From CALAGJ01 sp964293305 (GTDB lineage: Bacteria > Bacteroidota > Bacteroidia > Chitinophagales > Chitinophagaceae), in assembly GCA_964293305.1 (NCBI GenBank), contig CAXYYO010000037.1:1-33739 (forward strand): DNA of 33,739 nt, in the 5' to 3' direction. The first letter of the stretch is position 1, and each line of letters opens with the position of its first letter. This document shows positions 8,082 to 15,641 of this stretch, piece after piece. The position numbers and the translations under genes were made by a program. The notes under the pieces are model-generated. The model did not search any database. It saw only the letters and a program-made list of their open reading frames with translations, and was not told where the DNA came from.

Positions 8082-8161
8082 GTTGCGTGAGGGATTGAAA
8101 CGAAAAGCCCGGAGCGCAGCGAGGACTTGTAGTGTAAAGCCCGGCCCACAGGGACACGCCC
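8082..8161. ncRNA. GC-rich structured element (REP-like or small RNA candidate)
   Basis: This ~80 bp block is far richer in G and C than its surroundings. It contains AAAGCCCGG twice, at 8104-8112 and 8136-8144 (period 32), a CCC-ACA-GGG mini-hairpin at 8145-8153, and closing arms GCGTG (8085-8089) and CACGC (8155-8159). I recall similar blocks scattered near gene ends in related Bacteroidota, which would suit an interspersed REP-type element or a conserved non-coding RNA. That recollection needs a search. It begins about 17 bp after the zinc-ribbon gene stop. Confidence 0.5.
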
Positions 8162-8319
8162 AAAATAAATGCTTGGTTCTTGCACCAAATTGATATAAAG
8201 TTTTCATTGGGTCGTTTTCTCAATTGGCGTTTGTGGGCATTAAGCGTTTTCAAAATTTGATTGATGCTTGTTTATTTATATGTAGAAGTAACTTACCGCA
8301 AAGACCCTACCTTCCCGCC

Positions 8320-9501
8320 ATGTCAGGCACTCGCATTATTACCAAAACTATCTGGAGGCTTTCACTCATCAGTTTATTTACAGATATGGCCAGCGAAATG
8401 TTGTATCCGGTTATTCCTTTATACCTAAAACAAGCCGGATATACTATGATTGCCATTGGTTTATTAGAGGGTATTTCAGAAGCCATAGCAGGATTGTGCA
8501 AAGGATATTTTGGTGCATGGAGCGATGGAGTAAAACTTCGAACACCATTTATAAAAGTTGGATATGCTATTAGTACATTTGGCAAACTTTTGATTGCATT
8601 AATACCATCACTTACTGGAATTTTTTCAGCCAGAATCATTGACAGATTGGGTAAAGGTATCAGGTCTGCCCCCAGAGATGCACTCCTGGCGCAAGAAGCA
8701 AGTATGGAAACGAGGTCGGCAGTTTTTGGATTTCATAGGGCTATGGATACTCTTGGTGCTGTGGCGGGTCCTTCCATTGCAGCAATATTTTTATTGTGGT
8801 ATCCAGGAAATTATACAAAGTTATTTTGGATAGCAGCTATACCAGGCATCGTTGTTATTCTTATTTTTTTGGGACTAAGAGAGCGAAAAAAGGAGGGGGG
8901 CTCAAAAGTAAATTTCCCTTCTTGGAAAATCTTTTTGGGCTATTATGGCAAGTCAGACCCAAGATTTAAAAAGCATTTACTGTTGTTTGTAGTATTCACC
9001 CTTTTTAATAGTAGCGATGTGTTTTTATTACTGAAAGTAAAAGAAACCGGAGTCGAAGATGGCTTGCTGCTTACACTATATATTATTTACAATGCGGTGT
9101 ATGCATTAGCTGCGTGGCCTGCCGGTATATTGGCTGATAAATGGGGTATATCTCGCATTCTTTCCGCAGGTTTTCTATGTTTTGCTATAACCTATGCGGC
9201 ATTTGGATTTTCACCCAACTTACTCATATTTGCTTTACTTTTTATTATATATGGCTTATATGCTGCCGCTATAGAATCTCAAATGAAAACCTATTTACTG
9301 CAGTTTGTGGAAGCAGAAAACAGGGGTGTAGCCATTGGTCTGTTTACTGGATTTCAAAGTATTGCCTTACTGCTAGCTAGTATTATGGCTGGCGTTGTAT
9401 GGCAAAAATTTAGTGCATTATATGTGTTTATCCCAGCTGCATTTATTGCTACCCTTTTATTTTTTTACTTTTTTATTGCTGCGCAAAATGAAAAAAAATG
9501 A
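8320..9501 (+). CDS. Major facilitator superfamily transporter
   Basis: The 393-residue product is an inner-membrane secondary transporter with about 12 predicted helices in two halves and a charged central loop near residues 185-215. The N-terminal block FTDMASEMLYPVIPLYL and the loop DRLGKGIRSAPRD, a variant of the MFS signature between helices 2-3 or 4-5, mark a large MFS family seen widely in Bacteroidota and Proteobacteria whose substrate is usually unknown. An in-frame Met at 8224 would add 32 residues. The Met at 8320 is preferred because it starts just before the first helix and a -7-like TACCTTCC lies at 8308-8315. It sits directly upstream of infA, where secY and map are usually found. 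Confidence 0.88.
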   Translation: MSGTRIITKTIWRLSLISLFTDMASEMLYPVIPLYLKQAGYTMIAIGLLEGISEAIAGLCKGYFGAWSDGVKLRTPFIKVGYAISTFGKLLIALIPSLTGIFSARIIDRLGKGIRSAPRDALLAQEASMETRSAVFGFHRAMDTLGAVAGPSIAAIFLLWYPGNYTKLFWIAAIPGIVVILIFLGLRERKKEGGSKVNFPSWKIFLGYYGKSDPRFKKHLLLFVVFTLFNSSDVFLLLKVKETGVEDGLLLTLYIIYNAVYALAAWPAGILADKWGISRILSAGFLCFAITYAAFGFSPNLLIFALLFIIYGLYAAAIESQMKTYLLQFVEAENRGVAIGLFTGFQSIALLLASIMAGVVWQKFSALYVFIPAAFIATLLFFYFFIAAQNEKK

Positions 9502-9580
9502 TCTAATTGCAGAAAAATGGGCCCTAAAAATGGGTTTTTATAAGAAAAATGGAAGAATTGGGAATTTATTTTAGAAATAA

Positions 9581-9612
9581 TTTCGCCCATATATCCAATG
9601 CCTCTATCTTTG
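9581..9612 (+). promoter_or_regulatory. Candidate promoter of the infA-rplQ operon
   Basis: TATCTTTG at 9605-9612 is a full match to the TAnnTTTG -7 element, and TTTC at 9581-9584 lies 20 bp upstream, the expected -33 distance. The infA start at 9629 follows 16 bp later, so the leader would be very short. An own promoter fits the separation of this cluster from the spc operon. Confidence 0.6.
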
Positions 9613-9628
9613 CGCTCCCAAAAATTGT

Positions 9629-9847
9629 ATGTCCAAACAGTCACTTATTCAACAAGATGGTTCGATACTCGAAGCACTCAGTAACGCAATGTTTCGTGTA
9701 AAGTTGGAAAATGGACATGAAATATTGGCAACAATTTCCGGAAAAATGCGCATGCACTACATACGTATTTTACCAGGGGATAAAGTAAAAGTGGAAATGA
9801 GTCCATACGATTTAAGTCGTGGACGTATCATATTACGCTATAAATAA
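9629..9847 (+). CDS. infA: Translation initiation factor IF-1
   Basis: IF-1 binds the A site of the 30S subunit and supports IF-2 and IF-3 during initiation. The 72-residue product is a single S1/OB-fold domain of standard length, with the family blocks NAMFRVKLENGHE, SGKMRMHYIRILPGD and SPYDLSRGRI. It is the first gene of the infA-rpmJ-rpsM-rpsK-rpsD-rpoA-rplQ run, 33 bp before rpmJ. The spacer contains a small hairpin (GTAAGA/TCTTAC at 9851-9865). Confidence 0.97.
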   Translation: MSKQSLIQQDGSILEALSNAMFRVKLENGHEILATISGKMRMHYIRILPGDKVKVEMSPYDLSRGRIILRYK

Positions 9848-9880
9848 CAGGTAAGAAATTCTTACGGAAAAAAAAACAGT

Positions 9881-9997
9881 ATGAAGGTTAGAGCATCCGT
9901 TAAAAAACGCAGTGCCGATTGTAAAATTGTTCGCAGAAAAGGCAAACTGTACATCATCAACAAAAAGAATCCTCGTTTTAAACAACGTCAAGGATAA
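9881..9997 (+). CDS. rpmJ: 50S ribosomal protein L36 (zinc-less form)
   Basis: This 38-residue basic protein starts MKVRASVKKRSADCK and ends KQRQG, which is diagnostic for L36. The zinc-binding form has three Cys and one His. Here only Cys14 remains: Ser11 and Lys28/Asn27-region residues replace other ligands and Phe stands where His is expected, so it should fold without zinc. I recall this as the normal Bacteroidota form. It lies between infA and rpsM in the expected order. Confidence 0.96.
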   Translation: MKVRASVKKRSADCKIVRRKGKLYIINKKNPRFKQRQG

Positions 9998-10025
9998 TCG
10001 TAACTAATAAATTTAAAAACTGAAT

Positions 10026-10406
10026 ATGGCTCGTATTGCCGGTATAGATTTACCAAAGAACAAAAGAGGCGAAATAGGTCTCACTTACATTTATGGTATT
10101 GGTGCTGCCACTGCTCGTAAAATATTGGACAACGCTAAAATAGATTATAATAAAAAAGTAAATGAATGGAATGATGATGATTTGAATGCCATTCGTACTT
10201 TTATTACCAACGAAATTAAGGTAGAAGGAGCATTGCGTAGCGAAGTTCAAATGAACATCAAACGTTTGTTGGATATAGCTTGTTACAGGGGTTTAAGACA
10301 CCGTAAGGGTCTACCGGTTCGTGGTCAGCGTACACGTACCAATAGCCGCACAAGAAAAGGAAAACGTAAAACAGTTGCCGGTAAAAAGAAGGCACCTAAG
10401 AAATAG
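10026..10406 (+). CDS. rpsM: 30S ribosomal protein S13
   Basis: S13 sits in the head of the 30S subunit and contacts tRNA and the 50S subunit through bridge B1. The 126-residue product is full length, starts MARIAGIDLPKNKR, carries a helix-two-turns-helix region in the middle and the RGLRHRKGLPVRGQRT block, and ends in a strongly basic tail. It lies 28 bp after rpmJ. A long perfect stem-loop follows its stop codon. Confidence 0.97.
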   Translation: MARIAGIDLPKNKRGEIGLTYIYGIGAATARKILDNAKIDYNKKVNEWNDDDLNAIRTFITNEIKVEGALRSEVQMNIKRLLDIACYRGLRHRKGLPVRGQRTRTNSRTRKGKRKTVAGKKKAPKK

Positions 10407-10413
10407 ATTTCTA

Positions 10414-10452
10414 AGAAAATTCCAAATCAGAAAACTGTATTTGGAATTTTCT
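10414..10452 (+). promoter_or_regulatory. 14-bp perfect stem-loop between rpsM and rpsK
   Basis: AGAAAATTCCAAAT at 10414-10427 pairs perfectly with 10439-10452. The loop can add a CAG/CTG pairing at 10428-10437 around AAAA. It starts 7 bp after the rpsM stop, and the descending arm holds TTTT but no long U tract follows it. It could act as an attenuator, an RNA processing or stability element, or a ribosomal-protein binding site. It is the strongest hairpin of the operon. Confidence 0.7.
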
Positions 10453-10519
10453 ATTTATAAAACGGCCGGATACTCTGCATAGCAGAAGGAGGCTACACAA
10501 AAGACGACTACCTACAATT

Positions 10520-10930
10520 ATGGCAAAAGCGCAAAAGTCACAATTAAGTGCAAAAGCAGCAGCAAAAAAACGCATTGTTAAAGTAAGCGCCAATGGCGAT
10601 GTACATATCAGTGCTACTTTCAACAACCTCATCATCAGTATTACCAACAAACAAGGCCAGGTTATCAGCTGGTCATCTGCCGGTAAAATGGGTTTTAGGG
10701 GATCTAAGAAAAATACACCTTACGCTGCACAAATGGCAGCACAAGATGCAGCAAAAGTTGCATTTGATGCAGGTTTAAGAAAAGTAGATGTATTTGTAAA
10801 AGGACCTGGTTCTGGTAGAGAGGGTGCTATTCGTGCCATTTCTACAAGCGGTATTGAAGTGTCTATGATAAAGGACTTAACTCCAATGCCTCACAATGGA
10901 TGTCGTCCTCCAAAGAAAAGAAGAGTATAA
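10520..10930 (+). CDS. rpsK: 30S ribosomal protein S11
   Basis: S11 lines the platform of the 30S subunit near the E site and the mRNA exit. The 136-residue product has a Lys/Ala-rich N-terminus, the conserved core from about residue 20, the KGPGSGREGAIRA block near residue 95, and the C-terminal HNGCRPPKKRRV. It is separated from rpsM by 113 bp, unusually long for this operon, most of it structured. Confidence 0.97.
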   Translation: MAKAQKSQLSAKAAAKKRIVKVSANGDVHISATFNNLIISITNKQGQVISWSSAGKMGFRGSKKNTPYAAQMAAQDAAKVAFDAGLRKVDVFVKGPGSGREGAIRAISTSGIEVSMIKDLTPMPHNGCRPPKKRRV

Positions 10931-10934
10931 TAAC

Positions 10935-11004
10935 AAGGAAGATTTTCTTCCTTATTTCATAACAGGGTATTTCATTAATTTTTGATTTTTAAGGATGAAA
11001 TACC
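10935..11004 (+). promoter_or_regulatory. Two stem-loops between rpsK and rpsD
   Basis: The first is an 8-bp perfect stem with a three-base loop (AAGGAAGA at 10935-10942, TCTTCCTT at 10946-10953), directly after the rpsK stop. The second is a 10-bp perfect stem (GGTATTTCAT at 10966-10975, ATGAAATACC at 10995-11004) with a 19-base loop, ending 25 bp before rpsD. They could serve in autogenous control or transcript processing. Confidence 0.6.
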
Positions 11005-11029
11005 GTCAATAAAAAATCAATAACAAACT

Positions 11030-11635
11030 ATGGCACGTTACAACGGACCAAAAACAAAAATTTGCCGCAAGTTCGGTGAGCCCATTCTGGGCAATGGAAA
11101 ATATCTTTCCAAAAACAGTAATCCTCCGGGACAGCATGGCCCTAACAAAAAAAGGAAAACACTTGGTGAATATGCTGTGCAGTTAAAAGAAAAGCAGAAA
11201 GCTAAATATACTTATGGTGTATTAGAGCGTCAGTTTCGCAAAACTTTTGAAGAAGCTGCCCGTATGAAAGGGGTTACCGGTGAAAATCTCATTAAATTAT
11301 TAGAAGCACGTTTAGACAATACAGTTTATAGACTTGGTATAGCTCCTAGTCGTCCAGCTGCCCGCCAGTTAGTAGCCCACAAGCATATAACTGTAAACGG
11401 AATAGTAGTAAACATACCATCTTGCAGACTGAAGCCGGGTGATATTATCTGTTTAAAAGATCGCAGTGCTGCCAATGCCTCATTAACGAGCATGATAGCT
11501 GGTAAGAACAATAAATTTACATGGGTTGATTGGAATAGCTCTGAAATGAAAGGTACTTTTATTACACTCCCTGAAAGAGAAAGTGTACCTGAAAATATCA
11601 GAGAGCAGCTGATTGTGGAATTGTATAGCAAGTAA
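11030..11635 (+). CDS. rpsD: 30S ribosomal protein S4
   Basis: S4 nucleates 30S assembly by binding the 5' domain of 16S rRNA and, in Enterobacteria, represses its own operon. The 201-residue product is full length. The N-terminal part starts MARYNGPKTKICRKFGEP and the S4 RNA-binding domain covers about residues 90-155 (RLDNTVYRLG, then RQLVAHKHITVNG). Only Cys12 of the possible N-terminal zinc cluster is present, so this is a zinc-less type. It lies 81 bp before rpoA. Confidence 0.97.
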   Translation: MARYNGPKTKICRKFGEPILGNGKYLSKNSNPPGQHGPNKKRKTLGEYAVQLKEKQKAKYTYGVLERQFRKTFEEAARMKGVTGENLIKLLEARLDNTVYRLGIAPSRPAARQLVAHKHITVNGIVVNIPSCRLKPGDIICLKDRSAANASLTSMIAGKNNKFTWVDWNSSEMKGTFITLPERESVPENIREQLIVELYSK

Positions 11636-11716
11636 TAGCTAAAATTAATTTTTAATAATTTTCATCAATAACAGAGGTACTCAAATACTTCAAACAAAAA
11701 ATAGAGGAAAATAAAA

Positions 11717-12718
11717 ATGGCCATTTTAAATTTCCAGAAACCAGACAAAATCATACTTCAGAAAGTAAGTGAATTTGATGGTTCTTTTGAATTTCGTCCC
11801 TTAGAACCTGGTTTTGGTCTTACCATTGGTAACGCACTTCGCCGGGTATTACTGAGTAGTTTAGAAGGTTATGCAATTACAGGTATGCGCATTGAAGGTG
11901 TTGAGCACGAATTTGCAACCATCAAAGGCATAACTGAAGATGTTACAGAATTAATATTGAACTTAAAGCAGGTTCGATTTAAGAAAAATTCTGATCATGA
12001 AGTAAATGCTGAAAAAGCATTACTCAGCATAAAAAATAAAACAGAATTTACTGCGGGCATGATAGCAGACGGATTACAGAACTTCCAAGTGATGAATCCT
12101 GAATTACTCATCTGCACTATGGATACAACTGCAAAATTAGATATAGAACTTACTATTTCTAAAGGTCGTGGATATGTGCCAAGTGAAGATAATCGCCCAA
12201 AAGATGCACCACTCAATCATATTCCAATAGATAGTATACATACACCTATCAAAAATGTAAAATATGCAGTTGAAAACTTTAGGGTAGAGCAACGTACGGA
12301 TTATGAAAAACTCCTTTTAGATGTGGTTACTGATGGTACTATACATCCTGAAGAAGCAGTAAAACAAGCAAGCCGTATATTGATACAGCATCTCATGATT
12401 ATTTCTGATGAGAATATTACTTTCGACAATAAGGAAGAACATAAGGAAGATGTGGTAGATGAGCAGGCTTTACAACTGCGTAAAGTGCTGAAAACTCCAT
12501 TAGAAGATTTAGACCTTTCAGTACGTGCCTTTAACTGTTTGAAAGCAGCTAAAATCAATAGCCTTAGTGAGCTTGTTCAATACGAAGAAGAAGACCTAAT
12601 GAAATTTAGAAACTTTGGTCAGAAATCATTAAGTGAAATTGAGCAAGTGTTAGGAGAAAGAGGTTTAGGCTTTGGAATGGATTTAGGTAGAATGGGTTTA
12701 GACGATTTAGATAAATAA
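11717..12718 (+). CDS. rpoA: DNA-directed RNA polymerase alpha subunit
   Basis: The alpha dimer is the scaffold for RNA polymerase assembly, and its C-terminal domain contacts upstream promoter DNA and activators. The 333-residue product has the N-terminal dimerisation domain (about 1-230), including LTIGNALRRVLLSS near residues 35-48. An acidic linker of about 20 residues follows, then a helix-hairpin-helix C-terminal domain (about 255-330) with FNCLKAAKINSLSEL and FRNFGQKSL. Length and order match the Bacteroidota norm. Confidence 0.97.
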   Translation: MAILNFQKPDKIILQKVSEFDGSFEFRPLEPGFGLTIGNALRRVLLSSLEGYAITGMRIEGVEHEFATIKGITEDVTELILNLKQVRFKKNSDHEVNAEKALLSIKNKTEFTAGMIADGLQNFQVMNPELLICTMDTTAKLDIELTISKGRGYVPSEDNRPKDAPLNHIPIDSIHTPIKNVKYAVENFRVEQRTDYEKLLLDVVTDGTIHPEEAVKQASRILIQHLMIISDENITFDNKEEHKEDVVDEQALQLRKVLKTPLEDLDLSVRAFNCLKAAKINSLSELVQYEEEDLMKFRNFGQKSLSEIEQVLGERGLGFGMDLGRMGLDDLDK

Positions 12719-12732
12719 ACATTTAAAAAACT

Positions 12733-12785
12733 TCTGCCTTTAATGGCAGATAACCGTCTGTAATTCCTGACACGGTACAGATGGT
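12733..12785 (+). promoter_or_regulatory. Two stem-loops between rpoA and rplQ
   Basis: A 6-bp stem (TCTGCC at 12733-12738, GGCAGA at 12745-12750) is followed by a 10-pair stem (ACCGTCTGTA at 12753-12762, TACAGATGGT at 12776-12785, one G-U pair). The second ends 20 bp before the rplQ start, where it could affect translation initiation of L17. Confidence 0.55.
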
Positions 12786-12805
12786 GAATACTAAAAATAA
12801 AAGTC

Positions 12806-13366
12806 ATGCGTCACGGAGACAAAATTAAAAACCTGGGCAGAAAAAAAGCACACAGGGAAGCATTGTTGGCCAACTTAACCAACGAATTAATAGCACACAA
12901 ACGCATTGTTACTACTTTAGCAAAGGCAAAAGTTTTGCGTGTATATGCAGAGCCTTTATTCACAAAAACAAAGAAAACAGAATCTGCTACACAGATCATG
13001 CACCAGCATAGAGTTGTTTTCAGTTATTTGAAAAATAAATTTGCTGTTAAAGAATTGTTTACAGTTATTGCTCCTGTTATTGCTGCTAGACCTGGTGGTT
13101 ACACACGTGTTATCAAGCTAGGCATTCGTAAAGGTGATAATGCAGAAATGGCAATGATTGAGTTAGTTGATTTCAATACAATCTATGGCAATTCTGTAGC
13201 TACAACTACTGACACTACTGCTAAGAAAACTAGAAGAGGTCGTACTAAAAAGTCTGAAACTGATACTACAACAGTAGCAGAACCAATTGCTGTTGCTGAG
13301 CCATCTGCTCCAGAAGTTGTAGTTGCAGAAGAAACTTCAACAAATACAGAAGAAGCAAAAGCATAG
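12806..13366 (+). CDS. rplQ: 50S ribosomal protein L17 with C-terminal extension
   Basis: L17 lies near the peptide exit tunnel of the 50S subunit. Residues 1-125 are the conserved core, starting MRHGDKIKNLGRKKAHR. Residues 130-186 are an extra low-complexity tail rich in Thr, Lys, Ala, Val and Glu, first basic (KKTRRGRTKK) and then acidic. Similar tails are common in Bacteroidota L17 and are probably disordered. It is the last gene of the operon; an intrinsic terminator follows 22 bp after the stop. Confidence 0.96.
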   Translation: MRHGDKIKNLGRKKAHREALLANLTNELIAHKRIVTTLAKAKVLRVYAEPLFTKTKKTESATQIMHQHRVVFSYLKNKFAVKELFTVIAPVIAARPGGYTRVIKLGIRKGDNAEMAMIELVDFNTIYGNSVATTTDTTAKKTRRGRTKKSETDTTTVAEPIAVAEPSAPEVVVAEETSTNTEEAKA

Positions 13367-13388
13367 TTTGCTTTTATATAAATCTTGA

Positions 13389-13415
13389 AAGGCTGTTTTC
13401 GAACAGCCTTTTTTT
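13389..13415 (+). terminator. Intrinsic terminator after rplQ
   Basis: AAGGCTGTT (13389-13397) and AACAGCCTT (13402-13410) form a perfect 9-bp stem around a TTCG tetraloop, followed by a T tract. It is a textbook rho-independent terminator closing the alpha operon. Confidence 0.93.
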
Positions 13416-13870
13416 ATGTTCAGTTGTATTGATGCGCTTATTCTTTTAACCAATACTCTGTAATTGAAATATCAAGAAGAACCAAAATGCTGCCCGCATT
13501 ACCATTTGATATCAATTTTTTACCTCTAAATAGTTCACTATTGCTTCAGTCCGAAATTCATCTCAAATACGTATCCATATTGCCTTTCAACTTTTCATAA
13601 CAAAGCCAACTGTAAAATGTCAGATTAAAGTATACTATTGGAATTAAATATCTGGGTTACGGTTTTATAAAATTCAATACTAACAAACAGAATAAAGAAC
13701 TGAAATAAACCCTGAACAAAATAGAGAAATTATATTGGTTCTTTTGTTGGAATTTTTGCTGTCCTAAATTGTATATAGGTTAATATTCATCATCTAATTT
13801 AAGCAATAAACGCCAATGTTACACATCCTGATATAGGCTTAAAGATTTTATATTTAGGATATCATTTTAC
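13416..13870. other. 455-bp gap between the alpha operon and the RemB-like gene
   Basis: No intact gene was seen. On the minus strand an open stretch ending at the TAA at 13438 reads as about 37 residues (SELFRGKKLISNGNAGS, then ILVLLDISITEYWLKE) and might be the tail of a decayed gene. It has no start and no recognisable family. Confidence 0.4.
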
Positions 13871-15634
13871 TTAAAACATAAAATCTCTTCTCATTATATT
13901 CCAACGAAGTGATATTGAAAACGTAACTGTTTTATTTGCATCAACTTCATCTTCTCTTTTATAGTTACGTAAGTAAAATGTGCCATCTAAAAACATGTTT
14001 TCAAATAATTCATAACTAGCTACACCCTGAAAAATATTGGCATTGGCTAATATACCATTACCTATTTTGTAACCATAGTCAATGAGTTTGCCTGTTTCAG
14101 GATCTCTTGGGCGGTTATAGTAATCTGCAGTTGACCGGCTTCCCATATTTATACCGGCACTATCTAAACCCTGGGCATAGTGAATAAAGGTACCCTGAAT
14201 ATATAACTTATGCAGCGGCTGCCATCTCGCAATAGCTATGTATTCTTTAAAATTGGCACCTAAAGGGTGCGCAAATGGCTGATTATAATGCACAAATGCT
14301 GCAATTGGTTGCACATCACCCGTTTCATCAAAATGCTGATAAGTATAAGGTCTTACGTAGTTTATTTCTCCCTGTAAGTCTAAATTATCGACACCAAATG
14401 CATCTATATATTTTGCTCCAATTTGATAGGCTTGCTTATTGCCCCACCATTTTTTATTGTTGAGTATTTCTTCTACTTTCAGTTCATCAAGCATAAATTG
14501 GCCATAAACTTGAAGCCTTTTTGCAATGTTTGCCTTAAAATCAAATGCCACTACTGAATTATCTTCACTACCCACATTCATTTCGCTTGGGCGCAGAAAT
14601 ATAACAGGTACCATGTACTGTATATCAAACATATTTTCCCTGCCAAACATGATGGCTTCATATACACCAACATTCAGCCATTTAGTGGCGTTTATATTGA
14701 GGTAGTTAATGCGTGCATATTTTCTGGGAAAGTATTCATTGCCGCCACTTCCTGTTCTTGCATACAATTCCATAAACAGGTTTTGATAATTGAATTTCCA
14801 GATACGTGTATTTATTTTTAAGAAAGTGGAATTATTGCTAAAATCACTCATGAGCAAACTGCGGTAACCATTTCCGAAAAAGTTCTTATCATACCCAAAT
14901 TGCATATCTATGTATTTGGCCACATTCCAGGTAACGGAACCCCTTGCGTCAAAATAATCTAATATTTGATTATCACCATAAGTTTTTTCTTTAAAATTTC
15001 CATTGTTTGGAATGGCATCAAAACTATCTACCCAGTTGTTTACAAAACGGGGATCTCTTTCCTGATTTTCTGTGAAGTAGGCATTAAATCCAACCCTTTT
15101 CATAATCATACCCCTTGCAGCTATACCTCTAGTATTTTGAAATAATATTTCTTTATTATCATCTTCTTTGCCTCCTGTAAATAATACCACCGGATTAATA
15201 GCAAGAAAAAATTCATCATTATTTACTTCAAGCAAATTGCCTTTTGTTTTATAAATGGCATTGAATACATCTTTTTTGCTCTTATAATATTCTCTTGGTT
15301 TACTCCACTCACTATTATTCATGAGTAAGTGCAGCATGTTTTTTCTATCAACAGGGGTAAGATTTATTGCTTTGGCATAATTACTATCAGCCGCCGCTAC
15401 ACTGTCTATCCATTCTACATTTCTGGCTGCATTACGACGCATATAGGGTTTTACCGATGAAAAACTTAGATCAGTTAATCTTGTTTTTATTTCTAAACGA
15501 TCCAAAACAATATTGGACTTATCTCCAAATGGAATATAATTTGTTTGTGCATGTATATTCGTTGATAGGAGCAATACAATGCAAGTGCATACTGTTTGTA
15601 TATATTGCGTGCTTTTAATACGAATTGAAATCAT
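13871..15634 (-). CDS. Outer-membrane beta-barrel protein, RemB / capsule-assembly Wzi-like
   Basis: The 587-residue product has an N-terminal signal peptide ending in NIHAQ near residue 30, a soluble N-terminal region, and then a long run of alternating aromatic beta-strands. It ends in SLRWNIMRRDFMF, a typical outer-membrane C-terminus with final Phe. The blocks KNFFGNGYRSLLMSDF, WLNVGVYEAIMFGRE, WWGNKQAYQIGAKYIDAFG and HPLGANFKEYIAIARW are hallmarks of the Bacteroidota family annotated as capsule assembly Wzi-like or gliding motility protein RemB. The role is probably surface polysaccharide or adhesin handling; gliding itself cannot be inferred from one gene. Its start codon is only 7 bp from that of the divergent dihydroorotase, so its promoter must overlap that gene. 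Confidence 0.85.
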   Translation of the reverse strand: MISIRIKSTQYIQTVCTCIVLLLSTNIHAQTNYIPFGDKSNIVLDRLEIKTRLTDLSFSSVKPYMRRNAARNVEWIDSVAAADSNYAKAINLTPVDRKNMLHLLMNNSEWSKPREYYKSKKDVFNAIYKTKGNLLEVNNDEFFLAINPVVLFTGGKEDDNKEILFQNTRGIAARGMIMKRVGFNAYFTENQERDPRFVNNWVDSFDAIPNNGNFKEKTYGDNQILDYFDARGSVTWNVAKYIDMQFGYDKNFFGNGYRSLLMSDFSNNSTFLKINTRIWKFNYQNLFMELYARTGSGGNEYFPRKYARINYLNINATKWLNVGVYEAIMFGRENMFDIQYMVPVIFLRPSEMNVGSEDNSVVAFDFKANIAKRLQVYGQFMLDELKVEEILNNKKWWGNKQAYQIGAKYIDAFGVDNLDLQGEINYVRPYTYQHFDETGDVQPIAAFVHYNQPFAHPLGANFKEYIAIARWQPLHKLYIQGTFIHYAQGLDSAGINMGSRSTADYYNRPRDPETGKLIDYGYKIGNGILANANIFQGVASYELFENMFLDGTFYLRNYKREDEVDANKTVTFSISLRWNIMRRDFMF

Positions 15635-15641
15635 AGATTAA

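Noticed and set aside
8082..8101. The segment GGGATTGAAAC resembles the 3' end of many CRISPR repeats.
   Set aside because: It occurs once, with no spacer-repeat periodicity and no cas genes in the window.
9502..9560. Possible terminator after the MFS gene (CCC and GGG with an AAAAA/TTTTT pairing).
   Set aside because: The stem is only 3-5 weak pairs; not reliable enough to annotate.
11636..11716. AAAATTA/TAATTTT pairing in the rpsD-rpoA spacer.
   Set aside because: It is an AT-only short stem likely to arise by chance.
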